From an uncultured Pelagibacteraceae bacterium (lineage in GTDB: Bacteria; Pseudomonadota; Alphaproteobacteria; Pelagibacterales; Pelagibacteraceae): a stretch of DNA of 44,199 nt. Below the pieces are notes generated by a model. It had not been told where the DNA came from. It was given only the letters and a program-made list of their open reading frames with translations, and made no database searches. The stretch is taken from contig CACMYF010000007.1 in the NCBI GenBank assembly GCA_902617805.1, positions 1-44,199 of the forward strand, in the 5' to 3' direction. A program made the position numbers and the translations under genes. Below are positions 21,799 through 32,474 of the stretch, piece after piece; the stretch's first letter is position 1; every line of letters begins with the position of its first letter.

Positions 21799-22794
21799 TT
21801 ATTTTGAATTAATAATTGTTTCAGCAATTTCAACTGAATTTAGAGCTGCACCTCTTAATAAATTATCTGATACTATCCATAAATTAATAGAATTCTCTTT
21901 TGTTTTATCTTCTCTAATTCTTGAAATATAAGTCTCGTCTTTTCCTGTGGCTTCTAGTGGCGTGCTATAACCTCCATTTTCTCTTTTATCAATAACCTCA
22001 CATCCGTCTGCTTTACTTAAAACATCTCTCACTTTTTCTAAAGTATATGGTTTTTCAAATTCTATATTTACAGACTCCGAATGAGACACTAAAACAGGAA
22101 TTCTTACACATGTAGCTGTAAGTTCAATTGAATTATCTAAGATTTTTTTTGTTTCATTTGTCATTTTTAATTCTTCTTTTGTATATCCATCATCAGCAAA
22201 AACATCGATATGTGGAATAACATTAAAAGCGATTTGTTTAGTAAAATTTTTTGACTCTATTTTTTTTCCATCTAAATATTGTTTAGTTTGATCAATTAAT
22301 TCATCCATTGGAATTTTGCCACCACCTGAAACAGATTGGTAAGTTGAAACTACAACTCTTTTAATTTTGAATAAATCATGTAGTGGTTTAAGTGCTATAA
22401 CAAGTTGTGCTGTAGAACAATTTGGATTGGCAATAATATTTTTTTTCATATTTTTAATTTCAGCTGCATTCACTTGTGGAACGATCAATGGAACATCAGG
22501 ATCCATCCTAAAAAAACTTGAATTATCTATTACAATTGTGTGCTTGGCAGCCTTTTCTGCAAATTTTTCTGCAATTTTTCCTCCTGCTGCAAAAAAAGTT
22601 ATATCTGCTTTTGAAAAATCATATGTTTCTAAATTTTCAATAACATACTCTTTATCTCTAAAAGAGATTTTTTTTCCTGCACTTTTTTCTGAGGCAACTA
22701 AATATAGATTATCAAACTTAAAGTTTTTTTTATCAAATACTTCAAGAGTTTTTCTCCCAACATTTCCTGTTGCACCTACTATAGCTATGTTCAT
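21799..22794 (-). CDS. asd: Aspartate-semialdehyde dehydrogenase
   Basis: NADPH-dependent reduction of aspartyl phosphate to aspartate semialdehyde, the branch point to lysine/diaminopimelate, threonine and methionine. The 331-aa protein has the nucleotide fold GATGNVGRK (7-15), the catalytic C126 in NPNCSTAQL and H238 in SHSESVNIEF. Length and motifs fit the family. In many alphaproteobacteria asd lies next to leuB; here a four-gene dmd cassette stands between them. It begins 15 bases after dmdA, so it may be co-transcribed with the cassette. DapF at 34438 belongs to the same lysine/cell-wall branch. Confidence 0.97.
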   Translation of the reverse strand: MNIAIVGATGNVGRKTLEVFDKKNFKFDNLYLVASEKSAGKKISFRDKEYVIENLETYDFSKADITFFAAGGKIAEKFAEKAAKHTIVIDNSSFFRMDPDVPLIVPQVNAAEIKNMKKNIIANPNCSTAQLVIALKPLHDLFKIKRVVVSTYQSVSGGGKIPMDELIDQTKQYLDGKKIESKNFTKQIAFNVIPHIDVFADDGYTKEELKMTNETKKILDNSIELTATCVRIPVLVSHSESVNIEFEKPYTLEKVRDVLSKADGCEVIDKRENGGYSTPLEATGKDETYISRIREDKTKENSINLWIVSDNLLRGAALNSVEIAETIINSK

Positions 22795-22809
22795 TTTAAA
22801 GTTGTTATA

Positions 22810-23919
22810 CTAAATAAAAGGTAAATCGCAAACTTTACCACTGCAAATATCACCATTTATGCTTGCTTTTACCTTCTGGTCTATATTCCAATGCGATTTT
22901 TTCATCATAGCAATACCAATTACTTTTTTAAAATGAGGCGAATAACAGGCTGACCTTAATTCCCCAATGATTTTGTTATTATCATCAGCCAGATCTAAAG
23001 ATCCTGTTAAACTTATTTTGTCCAAATCTAACTTAACACCCATTAATTTTCTTTTTATACCTTCAGATTTTATTTTCTTTAATTTTTCTTTTCCTAAAAA
23101 AATAACATCACTATCTATGTTGACATATTTATCAAAACCACATTCATAAGGATTATCTCCGTTATCCATATCATTGCCATGAGATAACAGTCCACTTTCG
23201 ATTCGTTCTATTAAATTAGGACACCCTGGTTTAATATTAAATTCTTTTCCAATTTCAAATAAATGATCATATAGTTTTAAGCCTGCTTCAGTATTTTGAA
23301 CATATACTTCATAACCTCCTTGTTTAGACCATCCAGATTGTGCGATAAGGTGTTTTGCACCTCCAAATTCAAAATAATCAAAACCAAAAAATTTTAATTT
23401 TGTGATCTGTTCTCCGAATACTTTTTCCATCAATTGAAATGATTTTGGACCTTGTACAGCCATGATATCAACTTTTGGCTCTATGATTTTAACATCAAAT
23501 TTATTTCCAATTGCTAATCCTTTTGCAAATAATATTACGTCCGTATCTGCAATAGAAATCCACCATTTATTTTCATTAATTCTTAAAACAACTGGATCAT
23601 TAATTAATCCAGCATTATCATCTATAATCGGACAATAATAACATCTTCCATCTTTAGATTTTGATAAATCTCTACAAGTCATTAGCTGAACTAATTTTGC
23701 AGAATCTTTTCCTGAAATTTCTACCTGTCTTTCAGCTGCTACATCCCAAATTTGAACATGCTCTTTTAAATGATAATAAGAATCTTCAATTGAACCAAAG
23801 GCAGCTGGAAGCAACATATGATTATAAATTGTATAAGCTGTAACACCCTGTTCCTCAATTCGAGAAGTATATGGTGTACCTCTAAGTCTTCTTGATTTTG
23901 CAATTAAAAAGTTTTTCAT
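22810..23919 (-). CDS. dmdA: Dimethylsulfoniopropionate demethylase
   Basis: Moves a methyl group from DMSP to tetrahydrofolate, giving 3-methylmercaptopropionate and 5-methyl-THF. The 369 aa have the GcvT fold and equal the known Pelagibacter DmdA in length. The N-terminus ([20 protein letters not shown], residues 9-28) and the segment [13 protein letters not shown] (195-207, with W197 and Y206) fit DmdA better than glycine-cleavage T protein. In place of the GcvT catalytic GG-I-I-D-D region there is GLINDPVV (104-111), as in DmdA. It overlaps the hydrolase by 4 bases and is clustered with dmdB and dmdC, which removes most doubt. The remaining alternative is another DmdA-like THF methyltransferase. 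Confidence 0.93.
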   Translation of the reverse strand: MKNFLIAKSRRLRGTPYTSRIEEQGVTAYTIYNHMLLPAAFGSIEDSYYHLKEHVQIWDVAAERQVEISGKDSAKLVQLMTCRDLSKSKDGRCYYCPIIDDNAGLINDPVVLRINENKWWISIADTDVILFAKGLAIGNKFDVKIIEPKVDIMAVQGPKSFQLMEKVFGEQITKLKFFGFDYFEFGGAKHLIAQSGWSKQGGYEVYVQNTEAGLKLYDHLFEIGKEFNIKPGCPNLIERIESGLLSHGNDMDNGDNPYECGFDKYVNIDSDVIFLGKEKLKKIKSEGIKRKLMGVKLDLDKISLTGSLDLADDNNKIIGELRSACYSPHFKKVIGIAMMKKSHWNIDQKVKASINGDICSGKVCDLPFI

Positions 23920-24692
23920 TTTTTCAAAAATTCTAAAACTTTGTCTCTCATTTCAAATGCTTTTTCAATCATAATCATATGGCCACAACCCTCAATTATG
24001 TGTGTGGATGAGTTATTAATTAGACTAGAAAATTTTTTTCCAGCTTCTAGATTTACCATCTTATCTAGAGAGCCAAAAATAAACATTGATGGAAATTCTA
24101 TTAATTTAGCAGCTTCAGAACCATTTTTGTAATTGTTACATGCAACAAGATCCACCGCCAGTATGTCTCTTATGTCTCGAGGTGATTGTATTATTTTTTC
24201 TACTGGGTTACCTCCAATAAATCTTTTTGAACCTTCATAACCCCACTTCATCATTAATTTAACAGCATCAGAGTCCCCATTTTTTGCTAGATCAATTAGA
24301 TCTGGATGAACTGGCATCTTATTTGACCCTCCGATAAAAACTAACTTTTTTAATCTATTTTTATATTTATGAGCATATTCAAGTATCTCCAAGCAACCTT
24401 GAGAATGACCAATTAAAATTAGATTATTTAAATTAAGTTTATTAAAAACCTGTTCCAACCAATCAGCTATTTTTTCAATACTATCTAAGCAAGGGCCATC
24501 AGAATTACCATGCCCAGGCAAATCAATAGATAATACGTTAAAATTATTATTTGAAAAAAACTGTTCAGTTAGAGACCAAACAATATGTGAAAGACCACTT
24601 CCATGAAGAAATACTATTGTTTCTTTATTTTGATCAATACCCTGTCCTGCATCAGACGCATAAACATTTTTATTTTCCAATTGAAAATTCAA
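23916..24692 (-). CDS. Alpha/beta hydrolase of the dmd cassette, substrate unknown
   Basis: The 258-aa soluble protein has a complete alpha/beta-hydrolase core: oxyanion segment FLHGSGLSH (28-36), nucleophile elbow GHSQG with S97, acid D210 in FGSLDKMV, and catalytic His H238 in EGCGHM. No signal peptide is present, so it is cytoplasmic. It starts 7 bases after dmdB and overlaps the start of dmdA by 4 bases, so it is almost certainly translated with the DMSP enzymes. Cassettes in other bacteria use the crotonase-like DmdD for the last step, which is missing here. A thioesterase or hydrolase acting on a CoA thioester or aldehyde-level intermediate is an attractive guess, not a demonstrated role. 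Confidence 0.85.
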   Translation of the reverse strand: MNFQLENKNVYASDAGQGIDQNKETIVFLHGSGLSHIVWSLTEQFFSNNNFNVLSIDLPGHGNSDGPCLDSIEKIADWLEQVFNKLNLNNLILIGHSQGCLEILEYAHKYKNRLKKLVFIGGSNKMPVHPDLIDLAKNGDSDAVKLMMKWGYEGSKRFIGGNPVEKIIQSPRDIRDILAVDLVACNNYKNGSEAAKLIEFPSMFIFGSLDKMVNLEAGKKFSSLINNSSTHIIEGCGHMIMIEKAFEMRDKVLEFLKK

Positions 24693-24699
24693 AAATTAC

Positions 24700-26316
24700 C
24701 TAAACTTGTTTTCTCAATTCAAACTTTTGTATTTTTCCTGTCGAAGTTTTTGGCAAATCACAGAACACAACCTTTTTAGGAACTTTAAATCCCGCTAAAG
24801 TTTCTTTACAAAAATCAATTAATTCTTTTTCTGATACCGGCTTATCTTTAACCATTTCAATAAATGCACAAGGAACTTCTCCCCATTTTTCATCTGGTTT
24901 TGCAACAACTGCGGCAATTGAAACTGATGGATGTTTAGAAAGTGTATTTTCTATTTCAATTGAGGAAATATTTTCTCCTCCAGAAATAATTATATCTTTT
25001 GATCTATCTTGTATTTTTACATACCCATCAGGATGCATTACAGCTAAATCACCACTATGAAACCATCCATCTTTCATGGCTTTATCAGTAGCATCTTTGT
25101 CTTTAAAGTAACCTTTCATTACGACATTCCCTCTAATCATAATTTCACCAATTGTTTTTCCATCTTTAGGAACTTCTTTCATTGTTTCTGGATCCAAAAC
25201 AACGACACCTTCAGTATTTGGATATCTCACACCTTGCCTAGCCTTAATTTCATTTTGTTTTTCCTCATCGAAATTGTTCCATTCATCATTCCACGCACAC
25301 TGAGTAACATGTCCATAAGTTTCCGTTAAACCGTATACATGCATAACTTCAAAACCTAATGCTCTCATTTTTTTGAAAATTATACTTGGCGGTGGCGCTC
25401 CAGCAGTCAAAACATAAACTTTTTGTTTTAATTTTTTTTTGTCACTTTCAGGAGCTCCTGTAATCATATTTAATACTATTGGGGCACCACCAAAATGAGT
25501 TACTTCATATTTATCGATTAATTCAAAAATTTTTTTTATATCAATATTTCTTAAACAAATTGTCCTTCCGTTTAACATTGGAACTGTCCATGGATAACAC
25601 CAACCATTACAATGAAACATTGGAACCACTGTTAAAAAATTTAATCTATTTGGCATGTCCCAAGCTACCGAACTTCCTGTAGACATTAAATATGCACCTC
25701 TATGATGATAAACTACTCCTTTGGGATTTCCTGTAGTACCTGATGTATAGCTTAATGATATTGCTTGCCATTCATCCTCTGGCATTTGCCAATCGAAATT
25801 TTCATCACCTGTATTTAAAAAACTTTCATATTCTAAATCGCCAATTTTTTCTAATTTCGATTGATCAGCGTTTTTATCATCTATATCAATTATTATAATT
25901 TTTTTATTTAAAGTTTTTAATGCCTTCTTAACTTCTCCATGTAATTGTCTATCAACTACTAGTACCTTTGCATCACTATGATCTAAAATATATGAAATTG
26001 TATTTGCATCTAATCTTATATTAATAGTATTTAATACTGCACCTGCCATGGGTACTGAGTAATGTCCTTCGAAAATCTCTGGTGTATTAAAGGCTAAGAA
26101 TGAGACAGTGTCTCCTTTTTTAATTCCAATTTTTGACAGTGCACTAGCAAATTTTACAGCTCTTTTGTAAACTTCATTCCAAGTATATTTCCTATCTTCA
26201 TAAATTATAGCTTCATAATTTGGGTAAATTTCCCTTGCTCTTTTAAGAAACGTTAATGGGGTAAGTGGTACGTAGTTAGCTTTATTTTTATCTAAATTTG
26301 TCTCGTAATGATTCAT
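24700..26316 (-). CDS. dmdB: 3-methylmercaptopropionyl-CoA ligase
   Basis: Acyl-adenylate-forming CoA ligase that activates methylmercaptopropionate (MMPA), the second step of DMSP demethylation. The 538-aa protein shows the P-loop TSGTTGNPKG (191-200), the acyl-pocket segment VPMFHCNGW (231-239) seen in DmdB and related short/medium-chain ligases, YGLTETYG, SGGENISS, and the catalytic lysine K528 in STGKIQKFELR. The start MNHYETNLDKNKANYVPLTP resembles DmdB-type enzymes. It lies 2 bases after dmdC and 7 bases before the hydrolase. A general fatty-acyl-CoA ligase would look similar; the neighbours decide the name. Confidence 0.88.
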   Translation of the reverse strand: MNHYETNLDKNKANYVPLTPLTFLKRAREIYPNYEAIIYEDRKYTWNEVYKRAVKFASALSKIGIKKGDTVSFLAFNTPEIFEGHYSVPMAGAVLNTINIRLDANTISYILDHSDAKVLVVDRQLHGEVKKALKTLNKKIIIIDIDDKNADQSKLEKIGDLEYESFLNTGDENFDWQMPEDEWQAISLSYTSGTTGNPKGVVYHHRGAYLMSTGSSVAWDMPNRLNFLTVVPMFHCNGWCYPWTVPMLNGRTICLRNIDIKKIFELIDKYEVTHFGGAPIVLNMITGAPESDKKKLKQKVYVLTAGAPPPSIIFKKMRALGFEVMHVYGLTETYGHVTQCAWNDEWNNFDEEKQNEIKARQGVRYPNTEGVVVLDPETMKEVPKDGKTIGEIMIRGNVVMKGYFKDKDATDKAMKDGWFHSGDLAVMHPDGYVKIQDRSKDIIISGGENISSIEIENTLSKHPSVSIAAVVAKPDEKWGEVPCAFIEMVKDKPVSEKELIDFCKETLAGFKVPKKVVFCDLPKTSTGKIQKFELRKQV

Positions 26317-26318
26317 TA

Positions 26319-28082
26319 TTAATTAAACTTAAAATTCATTATATTAGAACTTCCAGAAATAGCAGATTTGTAATGGTACTCAGCTCTAGGCAGTACCTTA
26401 TCAAAATAAAATTTTGCTGTATTTATTTTATCACTATAAAATTCTTTATTTTTTTCAAAATCACTAAAACTTATATCTAAAATTTTGATCCAAGCATAAG
26501 CAATTGAAACATATCCCAGACTTCTCAAATAATCATTTGCTGCAGCACTAACATCGTCCTTTTCGATTTTATGTTTATCCTTAATCCAGTCGGTAAACTT
26601 AGATAAAATATCTAAATAATGATTTAATTCTTTTGAAAATGTTTTTACTTTTTCATTTTTACTATCAGATTCAGATTTAATCATATCTAAAAACTTATTA
26701 ATAACATCGCCATTTTTATTTGATAATTTTCTAAATACTAAATCTGCTGCCTGAACAGAATTTGTTCCTTCATAGATTGGGGTAATACGATTATCCCTAT
26801 ATAATTGCTCTATTCCTTGGTCTTTAGTGTATCCATATCCACCATGTATTTGCATCGCGTCGTTCGTAATTTCCATTGCTAAATCTGTAAATAATGACTT
26901 AACAACTGGTGTCATCAATGAAACATAATCCAAAGCTTCTTGTTTAATCTTTTCATCAGGATGATAAAGACTCACCTCAGTTTGTTGTGATAACCAAAAA
27001 CATAAGGCTCTTTCTCCTTCAATAATTGACTTCATATTAAGTAAAGATCTTCTAATATCCGCATGATCTATTATAAAGTCTGCACCATTTGTAGATTTTG
27101 AATTATTTGTTTTTCCTTGCTTTCTCTCTTTTGCATAAGCAAGTGAGTTCTGATACGCAATTTCAGAAATTCCTAAACCTTGAATACCTACCACTATTCT
27201 CTCAAGGTTCATCATAGTAAACATAGCACTAAGACCTTTATCTTTGTTACCAATCATATAACCAGTTGCTTCATCAAAATTTAACACACATGTTGCTGAA
27301 CCCTTTATTCCCATTTTACTCTCTATAGATCCTGTTGAAATTCCATTTCTTTGACCAACACTACCATCTTCATTTACAATAAATTTTGGTACTAAAAATA
27401 AACTAATTCCTTTAGTGCCCGCAGGAGAGTCCGTTGATCTTGCTAAAACTAAATGAATAATATTTTCAGTTAAGTCATGATCACCAGAAGTTATAAAAAT
27501 CTTTTGACCACTAATTTTATAGGTGTCATCAGATTGTTTGACGGCTTTGGTTTTTAACAAACCTAAGTCCGTACCACAGACTGGTTCTGTTAAACACATA
27601 GTGCCACTCCATTTACCTTCGACGATCTTTGGTAAATATTTATCTTTAATTTCATCTGAAGCATGATGATTAATACAATTATAGGCACCAATACTAAGTT
27701 CACTATATAATTTAAATGACAAACTGGCTGAAGAAAGCATTTCATCAAAGAACGCGCTTACTGTTTTTGGCATTCCTTGGCCTCCATATTTGGGGTCGCA
27801 AGACAATGACGTCCAACCATCCTCAATGTATTTCTGATATGCTTCTTTGTAACCCGGTGGTGTTCTGACAACACCATTTTCTAAAATTGCTGGATTTTCG
27901 TCACCTGCTTTAGCAAGAGGTAAAATTAAATTTTGATTTATTTTTGCTGCTTCCTCTAAAATATCTTTAACAAGATCTGCACTCACCTCATTATATTTTT
28001 CAAGCTCATTATAATTCTTATTATCTCTTAATTTTTCAAAGAGAAACATCATGTCTTTTACTGGTGCGGTGTAACTTGGCAT
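26319..28082 (-). CDS. dmdC: 3-methylmercaptopropionyl-CoA dehydrogenase
   Basis: FAD-dependent acyl-CoA dehydrogenase that converts MMPA-CoA to methylthioacryloyl-CoA, third step of the demethylation pathway. The 587-aa length is diagnostic: DmdC belongs to the long acyl-CoA dehydrogenase group (~590 aa), not the ~380-aa group. Motifs: MCLTEPVCGTDLG (162-174), KIFITSGDHD (194-203), QIHGGYGYTKD (411-421) and the catalytic Glu438 in YEGTNSVQA. The Asp-containing C-terminal extension domain (about 450-587) is present. It is first of the dmd cassette, 26 bases after leuB with no obvious terminator between them. Confidence 0.88.
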   Translation of the reverse strand: MPSYTAPVKDMMFLFEKLRDNKNYNELEKYNEVSADLVKDILEEAAKINQNLILPLAKAGDENPAILENGVVRTPPGYKEAYQKYIEDGWTSLSCDPKYGGQGMPKTVSAFFDEMLSSASLSFKLYSELSIGAYNCINHHASDEIKDKYLPKIVEGKWSGTMCLTEPVCGTDLGLLKTKAVKQSDDTYKISGQKIFITSGDHDLTENIIHLVLARSTDSPAGTKGISLFLVPKFIVNEDGSVGQRNGISTGSIESKMGIKGSATCVLNFDEATGYMIGNKDKGLSAMFTMMNLERIVVGIQGLGISEIAYQNSLAYAKERKQGKTNNSKSTNGADFIIDHADIRRSLLNMKSIIEGERALCFWLSQQTEVSLYHPDEKIKQEALDYVSLMTPVVKSLFTDLAMEITNDAMQIHGGYGYTKDQGIEQLYRDNRITPIYEGTNSVQAADLVFRKLSNKNGDVINKFLDMIKSESDSKNEKVKTFSKELNHYLDILSKFTDWIKDKHKIEKDDVSAAANDYLRSLGYVSIAYAWIKILDISFSDFEKNKEFYSDKINTAKFYFDKVLPRAEYHYKSAISGSSNIMNFKFN

Positions 28083-28108
28083 ATTTAAAGCTTAGAATAA
28101 TTCTGATT

Positions 28109-29215
28109 TTATTGCAATTTTGAAATTATCGCATCACCCATTGCTGACGTGGAAGTCTCTTTCATACCCTCTGACATTATATCTTTAGTTCTTAACCCAT
28201 CATTTAAAACATCTTGAACTGCTTTTTCTAAAATATCTGCTTCTTTATCAAGATCTAAAGAATATCTTAGTGCCATAGCAAAGCTCAAAATAGAAGCAAT
28301 TGGATTTGCTATCCCTTTACCAGCTATATCTGGAGCTGAACCGTGTATAGGCTCGTACATCGCTCTCATCTCACCATCTTTATTTTTTGCGCCTAAAGAT
28401 GCTGATGGTAAAAGACCTAAAGATCCCGTTAACATTGAAGCTTGGTCTGACAACATATCTCCAAACAAATTATCTGTTACAATTACATCAAATTGTTTTG
28501 GATTTCTTAAAAGCTGCATAGCACAATTGTCTGCTAACATATGACTTAATTCTACATCTTTGTATTCTTTTTCATGAAGTTCTTGGACTTCTTCTTTCCA
28601 CAATTGTCCTGCTTCCATCACATTTGATTTTTCACATGAAGTAACCTTGTTTGATCTTTTTCTAGCTAAATCAAAAGCGATCCTAGCTACTCTAGTAATT
28701 TCACTAGTCGTATAAGTGTGTGTATTAATTCCTTTTCTTTGTCCATTTTCAATTGGCTTAATTCCTCTAGGTTCACCAAAATATATACCACCCGTTAACT
28801 CTCTTACTATCATTATATCTAGTCCTGAAACTATTTCTGGCTTTAGGGTTGAAGCATCGACTAACTGTTTAAAACAAATTGCAGGCCTTAAGTTAGCAAA
28901 AAGCTTTAATTCTTTTCTAAGTTTTAATAATGCCCTTTCTGGTTTTTTAGAAAATTCTAGGTTATCCCATGTAGGACCACCAACTGCTCCAAGCATAATT
29001 ACTTCACTTTCTAGTGCTTTGTAAAAAACCTCATCAGTGATTGGGGTACCGTGTTTATCATAAGAACAACCACCAACTAACTCCTGATCAATTTCAAAAT
29101 CTAAAGATTTTTTATCATTAAACCAGTTAATAATTTTTTTTACCTCAGCTATTACCTCTGGACCAATACCATCACCAGGAAGTAAAAGTATTTTTCTTTT
29201 TTTTACTTTAATCAT
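28109..29215 (-). CDS. leuB: 3-isopropylmalate dehydrogenase
   Basis: NAD-dependent oxidative decarboxylase of leucine synthesis. The 368-aa protein has the start [16 protein letters not shown] (6-21), [14 protein letters not shown] (the LeuB-specific loop), the lysine/aspartate active-site stretch [11 protein letters not shown] and [14 protein letters not shown], and the NAD loop [17 protein letters not shown]. These separate it from isocitrate and tartrate dehydrogenases. Its start overlaps the end of leuD by 8 bases. It is the last of leuC-leuD-leuB, and the dmd genes follow. Confidence 0.97.
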   Translation of the reverse strand: MIKVKKRKILLLPGDGIGPEVIAEVKKIINWFNDKKSLDFEIDQELVGGCSYDKHGTPITDEVFYKALESEVIMLGAVGGPTWDNLEFSKKPERALLKLRKELKLFANLRPAICFKQLVDASTLKPEIVSGLDIMIVRELTGGIYFGEPRGIKPIENGQRKGINTHTYTTSEITRVARIAFDLARKRSNKVTSCEKSNVMEAGQLWKEEVQELHEKEYKDVELSHMLADNCAMQLLRNPKQFDVIVTDNLFGDMLSDQASMLTGSLGLLPSASLGAKNKDGEMRAMYEPIHGSAPDIAGKGIANPIASILSFAMALRYSLDLDKEADILEKAVQDVLNDGLRTKDIMSEGMKETSTSAMGDAIISKLQ

Positions 29216-29813
29216 TAAACACCCAAGGCTTTTCGTTTTTTAAATTTGTTTCAAACTTCTTTATTTTTTCTGATTTTTTTAGTGATAAAGCGATATCATC
29301 AAGCCCTTCTAACAAACATTTTTTCTTAAATGGATCAACTTCAAATTTTAGCTCATTATTTCCATAAACTATTTTTTCCTCTTGCAAATCAATAGAAATT
29401 TCTTCTTGTCTATTTGCGTATTCAGATAGCTCTTTGATTTTTTCTTCTTCAAGGATTATAGGCAAAATTCCATTTTTAAAACAATTACTAAAAAAAATAT
29501 CTGCATAACTTGAACTAATTACACAAGTAATTCCAAAATCTAATAAAGCCCAAGGAGCATGTTCTCTTGATGAACCACATCCAAAGTTTTTTCCAGCAAT
29601 TAAAATTTTAGATTGATTAAATGGATCTTTGTTTAAAACAAAATCATTTATTTCTTTGCCTTGATCATCATATCTCATTTCAAAAAACAAATTTTTTCCA
29701 AGACCGGTTCTTTTGATAGTTTTTAAAAACTGTTTTGGAATTATCATATCTGTATCAATATTTACAATTGGTAAATAAGCTGGGATACTTTTTAATTTAT
29801 TAAATTTTTGCAT
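29208..29813 (-). CDS. leuD: 3-isopropylmalate dehydratase small subunit
   Basis: Swivel-domain subunit of isopropylmalate isomerase, which converts 2- to 3-isopropylmalate together with LeuC. The 201-aa protein has [15 protein letters not shown] near the N-terminus and [17 protein letters not shown] (about 74-90), the LeuD signature, followed by [18 protein letters not shown]. The start adjoins the leuC stop (29813/29814) and the end overlaps leuB by 8 bases, so the three are translated from one message. Confidence 0.98.
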   Translation of the reverse strand: MQKFNKLKSIPAYLPIVNIDTDMIIPKQFLKTIKRTGLGKNLFFEMRYDDQGKEINDFVLNKDPFNQSKILIAGKNFGCGSSREHAPWALLDFGITCVISSSYADIFFSNCFKNGILPIILEEEKIKELSEYANRQEEISIDLQEEKIVYGNNELKFEVDPFKKKCLLEGLDDIALSLKKSEKIKKFETNLKNEKPWVFND

Positions 29814-31217
29814 TTAATTTTGATACTTTCTGACATCATCTAAATTACCTGAAATTGCTGCTGCTGCGGCCATTCCTGGACTAACCAGATGGGTTCTACC
29901 ACCTCTACCTTGTCTTCCCTCAAAATTTCTATTTGATGTAGAGGCGCATCTTTCTTCTGGCTTTAATTTATCGGCATTCATCGCTAAACACATAGAGCAA
30001 CCTGGTTCTCTCCATTCAAACCCTGAGCTAACAAAAATTTTATCTAGCCCTTCTTGCTCTGCTTGTTCTTTAACTAAGCCTGAGCCTGGAACTACTATTG
30101 CATTAACATGCGATGATACTTTTTTATCTTTTAGGATTTTTGCTGCTTCTCTCAAATCCTCTATTCTGCCATTAGTACAACTACCAATAAATACTTTATC
30201 TATTTTTATATCTGTGGCTGCCATATCAGGTTTTAAACCCATATACTTTAAAGCTCTTTCAATTGAATTTTTTTTATCTTCATCAGTCTCATTATTTGGA
30301 TTTGGAACTTTTCCATCAATTGTTATTACATCTTGTGGTGACGTACCCCATGTAATCATAGGTAAAATTTCATTTGCGTTAAGGCTAATTTCTTTATCAA
30401 AACTAGCATCAGAGTCTGTTTTTAAAGTTTCCCAATAGTTCAAAGCTTTATCCCAATTTTCACTTTTTGGTGACATTGGTTTTCCTTTTAAATATTCAAA
30501 AATTTTTTCATCTGGTGCAATTAATCCTGCTCTTGCACCACCTTCGATTGTCATATTGCAAATAGTCATTCTTTGCTCAACACTTAAAGATCTTATTAAA
30601 TCTCCAGCATATTCCACAACAGATCCTGTACCACCCGCTGTACCTATTTTTCCAATTATTTGAAGTATTACATCTTTAGAAGTAACTCCTAAAGGAAGTT
30701 CACCATTAACATTAATTCTAAAATTTTTAGCTTTCTTCTGAACTAGTGTTTGGGTTGCTAAAACATGTTCAACTTCTGAAGTTCCTATTCCAAATGCTAA
30801 AGCACCAAATGCTCCATGCGTTGCGGTATGACTGTCTCCACAAACAATAACTGTACCTGGTTGAGTAAAACCTTGTTCAGGTCCTATGATATGAACGATA
30901 CCTTGCCTCTTATCATCCATACCAAACAACTGAACACCGAATTCTTTACAATTTGCCTCTAAAGTATCTACTTGAATTTTTGACTCTTCATCTGAAATAC
31001 CTTTTGATCTGTCAGTTGTTGGAACATTATGATCTGCAACTGCTAAAGTTAAATTTGGGTGTCTAACTTTTCTATTAGAATTTCTTAATCCTTCAAAAGC
31101 TTGGGGGCTTGTCACCTCATGAATTAAATGTCTATCTACAAAAAGTAAAGATGTGCCATCATCTTGTTGATCAACTAGATGATCGTTCCAAATTTTATCG
31201 TATAATGTTGTAGACAT
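29814..31217 (-). CDS. leuC: 3-isopropylmalate dehydratase large subunit
   Basis: Aconitase-family subunit carrying the [4Fe-4S] cluster. The 467-aa protein begins [12 protein letters not shown] and contains [20 protein letters not shown], plus the cluster cysteine in [13 protein letters not shown] and the pair in [12 protein letters not shown]-terminal [20 protein letters not shown] is diagnostic of LeuC over aconitase. It lies 11 bases after rplS. The rplS-leuC-leuD-leuB order is a recurrent alphaproteobacterial arrangement as far as I know. Confidence 0.98.
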   Translation of the reverse strand: MSTTLYDKIWNDHLVDQQDDGTSLLFVDRHLIHEVTSPQAFEGLRNSNRKVRHPNLTLAVADHNVPTTDRSKGISDEESKIQVDTLEANCKEFGVQLFGMDDKRQGIVHIIGPEQGFTQPGTVIVCGDSHTATHGAFGALAFGIGTSEVEHVLATQTLVQKKAKNFRINVNGELPLGVTSKDVILQIIGKIGTAGGTGSVVEYAGDLIRSLSVEQRMTICNMTIEGGARAGLIAPDEKIFEYLKGKPMSPKSENWDKALNYWETLKTDSDASFDKEISLNANEILPMITWGTSPQDVITIDGKVPNPNNETDEDKKNSIERALKYMGLKPDMAATDIKIDKVFIGSCTNGRIEDLREAAKILKDKKVSSHVNAIVVPGSGLVKEQAEQEGLDKIFVSSGFEWREPGCSMCLAMNADKLKPEERCASTSNRNFEGRQGRGGRTHLVSPGMAAAAAISGNLDDVRKYQN

Positions 31218-31228
31218 TGAAAAAAAAA

Positions 31229-31771
31229 TTATTTTTTTTCTGTAGAGCTTTCTGATTTTTGTTCTTCTTTAGGAGCCTCTGTTGCTGGAGCAGCCTCTTC
31301 TTTAGGTGCTGTTTCTGCTTTAAGAGCCTCTTCTTTAGGTGCTTCAACTGCAGGAGCTACATTTTCCTCTGTAACTGTCTCTGGTTTTGCCTCGATATCA
31401 ATACCAATTTTTTTTCTAATTTTTTCTGCAATCCTTGCTGATTTACCAGTTCTGTCTCTTAGATAATAAAGTTTTGCTCTTCTTACTTTACCTGATCTAA
31501 TAACCTTAATTGAATCAATTAAAGTTCCAAATAAAGGAAAAGTTCTCTCAACACCCTCTCCAAATGAAATTTTTCTAACCGTAAAAGATGAGTTTAAGTC
31601 CCTGCTTTTTTTAGCAATACATACTCCCTCAAAATATTGAATTCTTTCTTTTTTACCCTCAGTAATTCTCACACCAACCTTAACAACATCTCCAGGATAA
31701 AATTCTGGAATTTTTTTCTCTGAAAGAATTTTGTTAACGTTATGTTGGTTTATTTCTTCAATTGTTTTCAT
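31229..31771 (-). CDS. rplS: 50S ribosomal protein L19 with long acidic/Ala tail
   Basis: L19 lies at the 30S-50S interface. The core (about 1-120) shows [51 protein letters not shown] and the basic [13 protein letters not shown] chose the ATG at 31769-31771; an in-frame TTG 15 bases upstream (31784-31786) has the better AAGAAG ribosome-binding sequence but would add five residues not usual for L19. Either start follows trmD immediately. The normal length is about 115-120 aa; this one has 180 because of a tail (about 125-180) rich in Ala, Glu, Lys and Pro with repeated APKEE units. The same kind of tail occurs on S16 nearby. Confidence 0.95.
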   Translation of the reverse strand: MKTIEEINQHNVNKILSEKKIPEFYPGDVVKVGVRITEGKKERIQYFEGVCIAKKSRDLNSSFTVRKISFGEGVERTFPLFGTLIDSIKVIRSGKVRRAKLYYLRDRTGKSARIAEKIRKKIGIDIEAKPETVTEENVAPAVEAPKEEALKAETAPKEEAAPATEAPKEEQKSESSTEKK

Positions 31772-31787
31772 GTTAATATTTATCAAG

Positions 31788-32474
31788 TTAATTCTTCTTA
31801 TATTTTTCCCATAAATCAGGTCTTCGGACGCGTGTTATAGCCTCAGATTGAGATAAACGCCAGTGTTTAATTTTATTATGATCACCTGATAATAGTACGT
31901 CTGGCACAGCTTTTTCCTCCCAAATTTGAGGTTTTGTATACTGAGGGTACTCTAGAAGACCATTTTCAAAGGTTTCATCTAATTTAGAGTTTTCATTTCC
32001 TAATACACCTGGCAGCAATCTTAAAATACTATCTATTACTACATATGCTGCTGACTCTCCGCCTGACAAAACATAATCTCCAATACTAATTTCCTCAATA
32101 TTTCTTGTTGAAAGTATTCTTTCATCCACACCTTCAAAATGACCACAAATTAAAGACAGAGATTTTTCATTAGCTAGCTCTTTCGCTAAATTTTGATCAA
32201 ATTTTTTTCCTTTTGGTGATAAGTATAAAATTCTCTCATTCTCATTTTTGTTTTCATCTAAAGACTTTGCAAGAACATCTGCTTTTAACAGCATCCCTGA
32301 ACCACCCCCGTAAGGTGTGTCATCTACTGTTTTATGTTTGTCATCAGCTGAATCTCTTATGTTTACAACTTTAAGTTTCCATAAATTATTTGATAAAGCT
32401 TTTCCATAAAGTCCTTTAGATAAAGGACCAGGAAAAACCTCTGGATAAAGTGTAAACACTTGAGCTTGCCACAT
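31788..32474 (-). CDS. trmD: tRNA (guanine-37-N1) methyltransferase
   Basis: Methylates G37 of tRNAs next to the anticodon, preventing +1 frameshifts; SAM-dependent with a trefoil-knot fold. The 228-aa protein begins [17 protein letters not shown] and contains [18 protein letters not shown], then the knot residues [11 protein letters not shown] and [16 protein letters not shown]. The C-terminal part [19 protein letters not shown] is typical. It lies between rpsP and rplS. In most proteobacteria rimM separates rpsP and trmD; here only 14 bases do. Confidence 0.97.
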   Translation of the reverse strand: MWQAQVFTLYPEVFPGPLSKGLYGKALSNNLWKLKVVNIRDSADDKHKTVDDTPYGGGSGMLLKADVLAKSLDENKNENERILYLSPKGKKFDQNLAKELANEKSLSLICGHFEGVDERILSTRNIEEISIGDYVLSGGESAAYVVIDSILRLLPGVLGNENSKLDETFENGLLEYPQYTKPQIWEEKAVPDVLLSGDHNKIKHWRLSQSEAITRVRRPDLWEKYKKN

